Below are positions 4,098-7,145 of a stretch of 7,145 nucleotides of DNA, piece by piece. The first letter of the stretch is position 1; each line of letters begins with the position of its first letter. This stretch comes from Acidobacteriota bacterium (GTDB lineage: Bacteria; Acidobacteriota; Terriglobia; UBA7540). The position numbers were made by a program, and so were the translations under genes. A model generated the notes under the pieces. That model had not been told where the DNA came from. It ran no database searches and was given only the letters and a program-made list of their open reading frames with translations. Location of the stretch: NCBI GenBank assembly GCA_021784615.1, contig JAJYHU010000001.1, positions 1-7,145 on the forward strand, written 5' to 3'.

Positions 4098-6632
4098 ATG
4101 CACAAACCCTTAACCCCACAGGTCATTTTGGATGTTTTTCGCAAAAAGCCTGAGAAGGAGTTCCGCGTACAGGACCTCGTTCGGGCGCTGCACTTGCGTT
4201 CCAGCCAGGCGCGCGAGCTGAAGCGCCTGCTGCACGTGCTTGGGGAAGCCCGCAAAATCAACGAATCCAAAAAGAGCTATTACACTCTGGCGGTTCCCCT
4301 TCATCTCCACGGCGAGCCTCATGGCAGGCCGCGGCCCGGAGCGGAAAAACGCGGCAGCCGGAGAGCGGCGGAGCGCGCCCCGGAGCGGCAGCCGGGACCT
4401 GTTGCGCCCGCGCCGGCGGCGAGCAACCTGGTCACCGGCCGCCTGGTGGGGCATCGTGACGGCTACGCTTTTGTGGTTCCCGACCAGCCGGTTGCAGGGA
4501 CCGATCAGGACATTTTTATTCCTCCCAAGGCATCGGGCCCGGCGCTGCACGGAGACCGCGTGGAGGTGCAGGTGGTTCGCTCGCGGCCTGATTGGCGCAC
4601 GCAGTTTTCCCGCCGCGCCCAGCCGAGCAACCGCGTGGAAGGCCGCGTTTTGCGCGTCATCGAGCACGCGCAGAAGACCGTGGTGGGGCAGTTCCGCGCC
4701 GCGAGCCCGGCAAGCTTTGTGGTTCCCTTTGACCGGCGAATCCATCATGAAATTCTCATTCCGGCAGGGCACGAGCGGCCGCCCTCGGACGAAACCCGGC
4801 ACCGGCAATACGGCGGGGAATCGGAGGGCAAAGCTTCCCGCGAGCGCGCCCGCCACAAAGCCGACCTCCGCGAACTCGACGGCATGATCGTGGACGTGGA
4901 ACTCGTCGAATTCCCTCGGCCCGGCGCACCGCCCAGCGGGCGGGTGATCGAAATCCTGGGCCGTCGCGATGAATTCGGCGTGGATGTGGAGATCGTCATC
5001 CGCAAGCACCACCTGCCGCACCGCTTCCCTGCGGAGGTGCTGGCGGAGGCGGAGAACTCGCCGCAATTCATCTCGGAAGCTGAACGCCACGGCCGCCGCG
5101 ACTTCCGCGCCCTGCCCATCGTGACGATTGACGGCGAAACCGCCAAGGATTTTGACGATGCCGTTTATGTCGAGCGGATCGAGGGCGGCTATCTGTTGCA
5201 AATTCACATTGCGGACGTCAGCCATTACGTGCGGCCGGGAACGGCGCTTGACCGCGAGGCGCGGCTGCGCGGCAATTCGGTTTATTTTCCCGACCGCGCC
5301 ATCCCCATGCTGCCGCTCGAGCTTTCAAACGGCATTTGCAGCTTGAACCCATACGTCGAGCGCCTGGTGATGTCCGCGCTGATGGAAATCGATTCCCAGG
5401 GCCGCACCGTCCGCTCAGAGCTGGTTCCAGGCATCATCCGCAGCGCCGAACGCATGACCTACACCGCCGTGCGCGACATCCTGGCGGGGGAGCCCGGGGC
5501 GTGCCGCCAGTACCACGCGCTGGTCCCTAATTTCAAGCTGATGGAAGAGCTGGCGCACATTCTTACCCGGCATCGTGAGCGCCGGGGCTCGATTGACTTC
5601 GACTTGCCCGAGCCGGAAATTGAATTCGATGAGTTTGGGAGGATGACCGGCGTCACGCGCTCGGAGCGCAACGTGGCGCACCGCATCATTGAGGAATTCA
5701 TGCTGGCGGCGAATGAAGCCGTGGCCGGTTATCTGGAACGCAAAGCCGTCCCTTCGCTCTATCGCGTCCATGACAAGCCCGACCCCAAGAAGGTTCTGGA
5801 ATTCGAAGAGATTGCCGCGACGTTCGGCTATTCGCTTGGGATCAAGCTGCCCTCGGTTGCGCGGCTGCCCGTCCACCTGCGGGACGAACGGCGCCGCCAT
5901 CCGCAGTCGCACGAGCGCCTTCCAAAAGTCGAGATCGAAATCACGCCCCGGCATTACCAGCGCCTCACAGAGCGGATCGAGGGCAAGCCCGAAGAGCGCA
6001 TTCTTTCTTACCTGATGCTGCGTTCGCTCAAGCAGGCCCGCTACGCGGATGAAAACCTGGGCCACTTCGCCCTGGCGGCGGCAGCTTACACTCATTTCAC
6101 TTCGCCCATCCGCCGGTATCCCGACCTGATTGTGCATCGGATGCTGAAAACCGCTCTCCAGGAACGCGCCGGACGTGCGAAGCCCGCGGAAGCGCGAGAG
6201 CGCGGAGCTTCACATGCCTCAAGCCGCCATGCTCATTCTCAAAAGACCGCTCCGGCTGCCGTCAGCCCTGAAGAACTGCGCGCCCTGGCGCTTGAGACTT
6301 CAGAAGCCGAGCGGCGCGCCCAGGATGCCGAGCGGGAATTGATCGAACTCAAGAAGATCGCCTTCATGGCTCAGCACCTGGGGAATGAGTTCGATGCTCT
6401 CATCATTTCACTCACCAAGCACGGACTCTTCATCGAACTTACCGATTTATTCGTTGAAGGGTTTGTCTCGCTTGAAAGCCTGGAAGACGACCGGTACGTC
6501 TACCGCGAAAGCCAGCGCGCCGTGGTGGGCCGGCGCAGCAACAAAACTTATCGTCTCGGCGACCGTGTGCGCGTGCGCCTGGACCGCATCGACCGTAGCG
6601 GAAGCAAGCTGGAATTCTCCCTGGTCGATTGA
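4098..6632 (+). CDS. rnr: Ribonuclease R, 3'-5' exoribonuclease of the RNB family
   Basis: The 844-residue cytoplasmic protein has the full RNase R layout: an N-terminal helix-turn-helix domain (about 5-63), two cold-shock/OB domains (about 110-160 and 180-225), the RNB catalytic domain (about 333-685) and a C-terminal S1 domain (about 762-843). In the active site TIDGETAKDFDDAVY (343-357) keeps all four metal-binding aspartates: 345, 351, 353 and 354. The RNA-end-stacking tyrosine lies in SVYFP (Tyr396), and the conserved arginine in TSPIRRYPDL is Arg672. RNase R degrades structured RNA from its 3' end, including rRNA and mRNA fragments, and takes part in trans-translation in species studied. 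E. coli RNase R is 813 residues; the extra length lies in charged linkers at about 71-108, 228-256 and 687-722. ATG 4098 was chosen because the helix-turn-helix begins at once and a weak GGGA lies five bases upstream. It appears monocistronic, preceded by a hairpin cluster. VacB is an older name. Confidence 0.96.
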   Translation: MHKPLTPQVILDVFRKKPEKEFRVQDLVRALHLRSSQARELKRLLHVLGEARKINESKKSYYTLAVPLHLHGEPHGRPRPGAEKRGSRRAAERAPERQPGPVAPAPAASNLVTGRLVGHRDGYAFVVPDQPVAGTDQDIFIPPKASGPALHGDRVEVQVVRSRPDWRTQFSRRAQPSNRVEGRVLRVIEHAQKTVVGQFRAASPASFVVPFDRRIHHEILIPAGHERPPSDETRHRQYGGESEGKASRERARHKADLRELDGMIVDVELVEFPRPGAPPSGRVIEILGRRDEFGVDVEIVIRKHHLPHRFPAEVLAEAENSPQFISEAERHGRRDFRALPIVTIDGETAKDFDDAVYVERIEGGYLLQIHIADVSHYVRPGTALDREARLRGNSVYFPDRAIPMLPLELSNGICSLNPYVERLVMSALMEIDSQGRTVRSELVPGIIRSAERMTYTAVRDILAGEPGACRQYHALVPNFKLMEELAHILTRHRERRGSIDFDLPEPEIEFDEFGRMTGVTRSERNVAHRIIEEFMLAANEAVAGYLERKAVPSLYRVHDKPDPKKVLEFEEIAATFGYSLGIKLPSVARLPVHLRDERRRHPQSHERLPKVEIEITPRHYQRLTERIEGKPEERILSYLMLRSLKQARYADENLGHFALAAAAYTHFTSPIRRYPDLIVHRMLKTALQERAGRAKPAEARERGASHASSRHAHSQKTAPAAVSPEELRALALETSEAERRAQDAERELIELKKIAFMAQHLGNEFDALIISLTKHGLFIELTDLFVEGFVSLESLEDDRYVYRESQRAVVGRRSNKTYRLGDRVRVRLDRIDRSGSKLEFSLVD

Positions 6633-6784
6633 CGTGGTGCTTTCTGAATTGCCAAGAAACGATCTTTCATGTGGGATCGATGGAGTTGTCCGACTTGCGG
6701 GCACAAGCTATCGAATAAAACCCATACCGGGTAAAGGCCACATTTATCGTTAACTTCAACGAAAGGTAAATTCCAACGGGATAA
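6633..6784. other. Convergent intergenic gap, AT-richer than the left part of the window
   Basis: This 152-base gap separates rnr from the opposing gene. Hand counts give about 45-47% GC in rows 6661-6780, against about 62% in an rnr row (5701-5760). I see only weak inverted repeats: CGATC (6660-6664) with GATCG (6675-6679), and CGTT with AACG around 6750-6760. Neither has the stem strength or T-run of a clear terminator. A tiny open frame inside is listed separately. Confidence 0.45.
6669..6734 (+). other. Tiny open frame with a CPTCG knuckle, doubtful gene
   Basis: ATG 6669 to TAA 6732-6734 would encode 21 residues, MWDRWSCPTCGHKLSNKTHTG. The SCPTCGHKL segment looks like half of a zinc ribbon. 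The frame is open back to 6648, where a TGA (6645-6647) closes it, and there is no clear ribosome binding site. It could be a relic of a zinc-ribbon gene end or chance. Confidence 0.15.
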
Positions 6785-7145
6785 TTATTTCGAGATCGGT
6801 GAAGCCGGGGCCGCGCCACTGCCCGGCGTGGGATCCGTATGAGCCGAGACGGTCAAGGTCGGGCTCCCCTGCAGCCGGACCTCATTTCCTTTCCTGCCCT
6901 GTATAAGTTCAACAGCACCCTCTTCTTTCAGGATATAGAGAACCGAATTGATCGTCGACGCGTTCAATGTCTTCCTCAGCTCTGATGCGGAATGCCACTG
7001 ACCATCTTTAAGAATATCTTTCACTTTATCTGCCTTCGAGACTCTATCCTTGACGATTTCGATTTCGTGCCTCCCCCCGGAAGCAGGCAGATAATTCTTC
7101 ATTTGCAACAGGTACTCCACGACTTGCTCACGTTTGGGTTGGTAG
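6785..7145 (-). CDS. Winged-helix-like protein, N-terminus beyond the window edge
   Basis: The minus-strand frame is open from the window edge to TAA at 6785-6787, giving 119 visible residues. GTG at 7118-7120 is a possible start, but it has no ribosome binding site and the frame continues upstream to the edge, so I treat the gene as partial. Visible residues 39-92 look like a winged helix: helix KADKVKDILKDG, then SASELRKTL (52-60), a putative recognition helix ASTINSVLYILKEEG (62-76), and a wing VELIQGRKGNEVRLQ (78-92). An amphipathic segment (5-19) precedes it, and a Pro/Ser/Ala-rich tail without predicted structure (93-119) ends the protein. It may bind DNA, but such domains also occur in RNA-binding and nuclease proteins. 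I do not recognise the family. It converges on rnr, and rows over the core (6901-7020) are about 43% GC, well below rnr, which could reflect transfer. Confidence 0.6.
   Translation of the reverse strand, partial: YQPKREQVVEYLLQMKNYLPASGGRHEIEIVKDRVSKADKVKDILKDGQWHSASELRKTLNASTINSVLYILKEEGAVELIQGRKGNEVRLQGSPTLTVSAHTDPTPGSGAAPASPISK

Noticed and set aside
3950..4270. A 106-codon minus-strand frame across the rnr leader and start
   Set aside because: It overlaps the helix-turn-helix coding of RNase R and the hairpin cluster. Its Ser/Arg-rich composition fits a shadow frame.
4110..5225. A 371-codon open frame on the minus strand opposite rnr
   Set aside because: RNase R on the plus strand is unambiguous with all catalytic residues. 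The antisense product is a shadow of its codon bias.
1..7145. tRNA, rRNA or transposase genes
   Set aside because: I saw no T-arm-like motif in a cloverleaf setting, no rRNA-like block and no transposase motifs. A covariance-model scan would settle the RNA question.

Overview
The window looks like chromosomal DNA from a GC-rich bacterium. Coding rows counted by hand are about 62% GC, start sites carry AAGGAG-type or weak ribosome binding sites, and gaps between genes hold many short palindromic units ending in GCTAC. Together with a phosphoketolase remnant, a secreted six-hairpin glycosidase-like protein and a long RNase R with basic linkers, this suggests an Acidobacteriota-type soil organism. 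That assignment is inference; no rRNA or other taxonomic marker is present.

Layout, left to right. Positions 1-289 have no convincing intact gene: a possible protein tail (2-82) and several small inverted repeats. Positions 290-421 encode the last 43 residues of a phosphoketolase, cut off from the rest of its gene. A candidate extended -10 promoter (451-459) and a strong ribosome binding site (525-530) then lead to a 647-residue exported protein of the (alpha/alpha)6 glycosidase superfamily (535-2478). After a gap with two hairpins comes a 390-residue major facilitator superfamily transporter (2635-3807), closed by a composite, two-way terminator-like hairpin (3818-3860). A 237-base gap with four more hairpins (3861-4097) leads into rnr, encoding an intact 844-residue RNase R (4098-6632). 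The right end is visibly less GC-rich (about 43-47% in most rows) and carries a convergent gene on the minus strand, open at the window edge, whose product has a winged-helix-like C-terminal half.

The exported glycosidase-like protein and the downstream transporter are co-directional and could form a small carbohydrate-scavenging pair, although a hairpin followed by a T-run lies between them. RNase R is a housekeeping 3'-5' exoribonuclease and looks transcriptionally separate. I found no defence system, CRISPR array, transposase, prophage or RNA gene. The best leads are the phosphoketolase relic, the unassigned glycosidase-like family, and the hairpin family clustered directly upstream of rnr.
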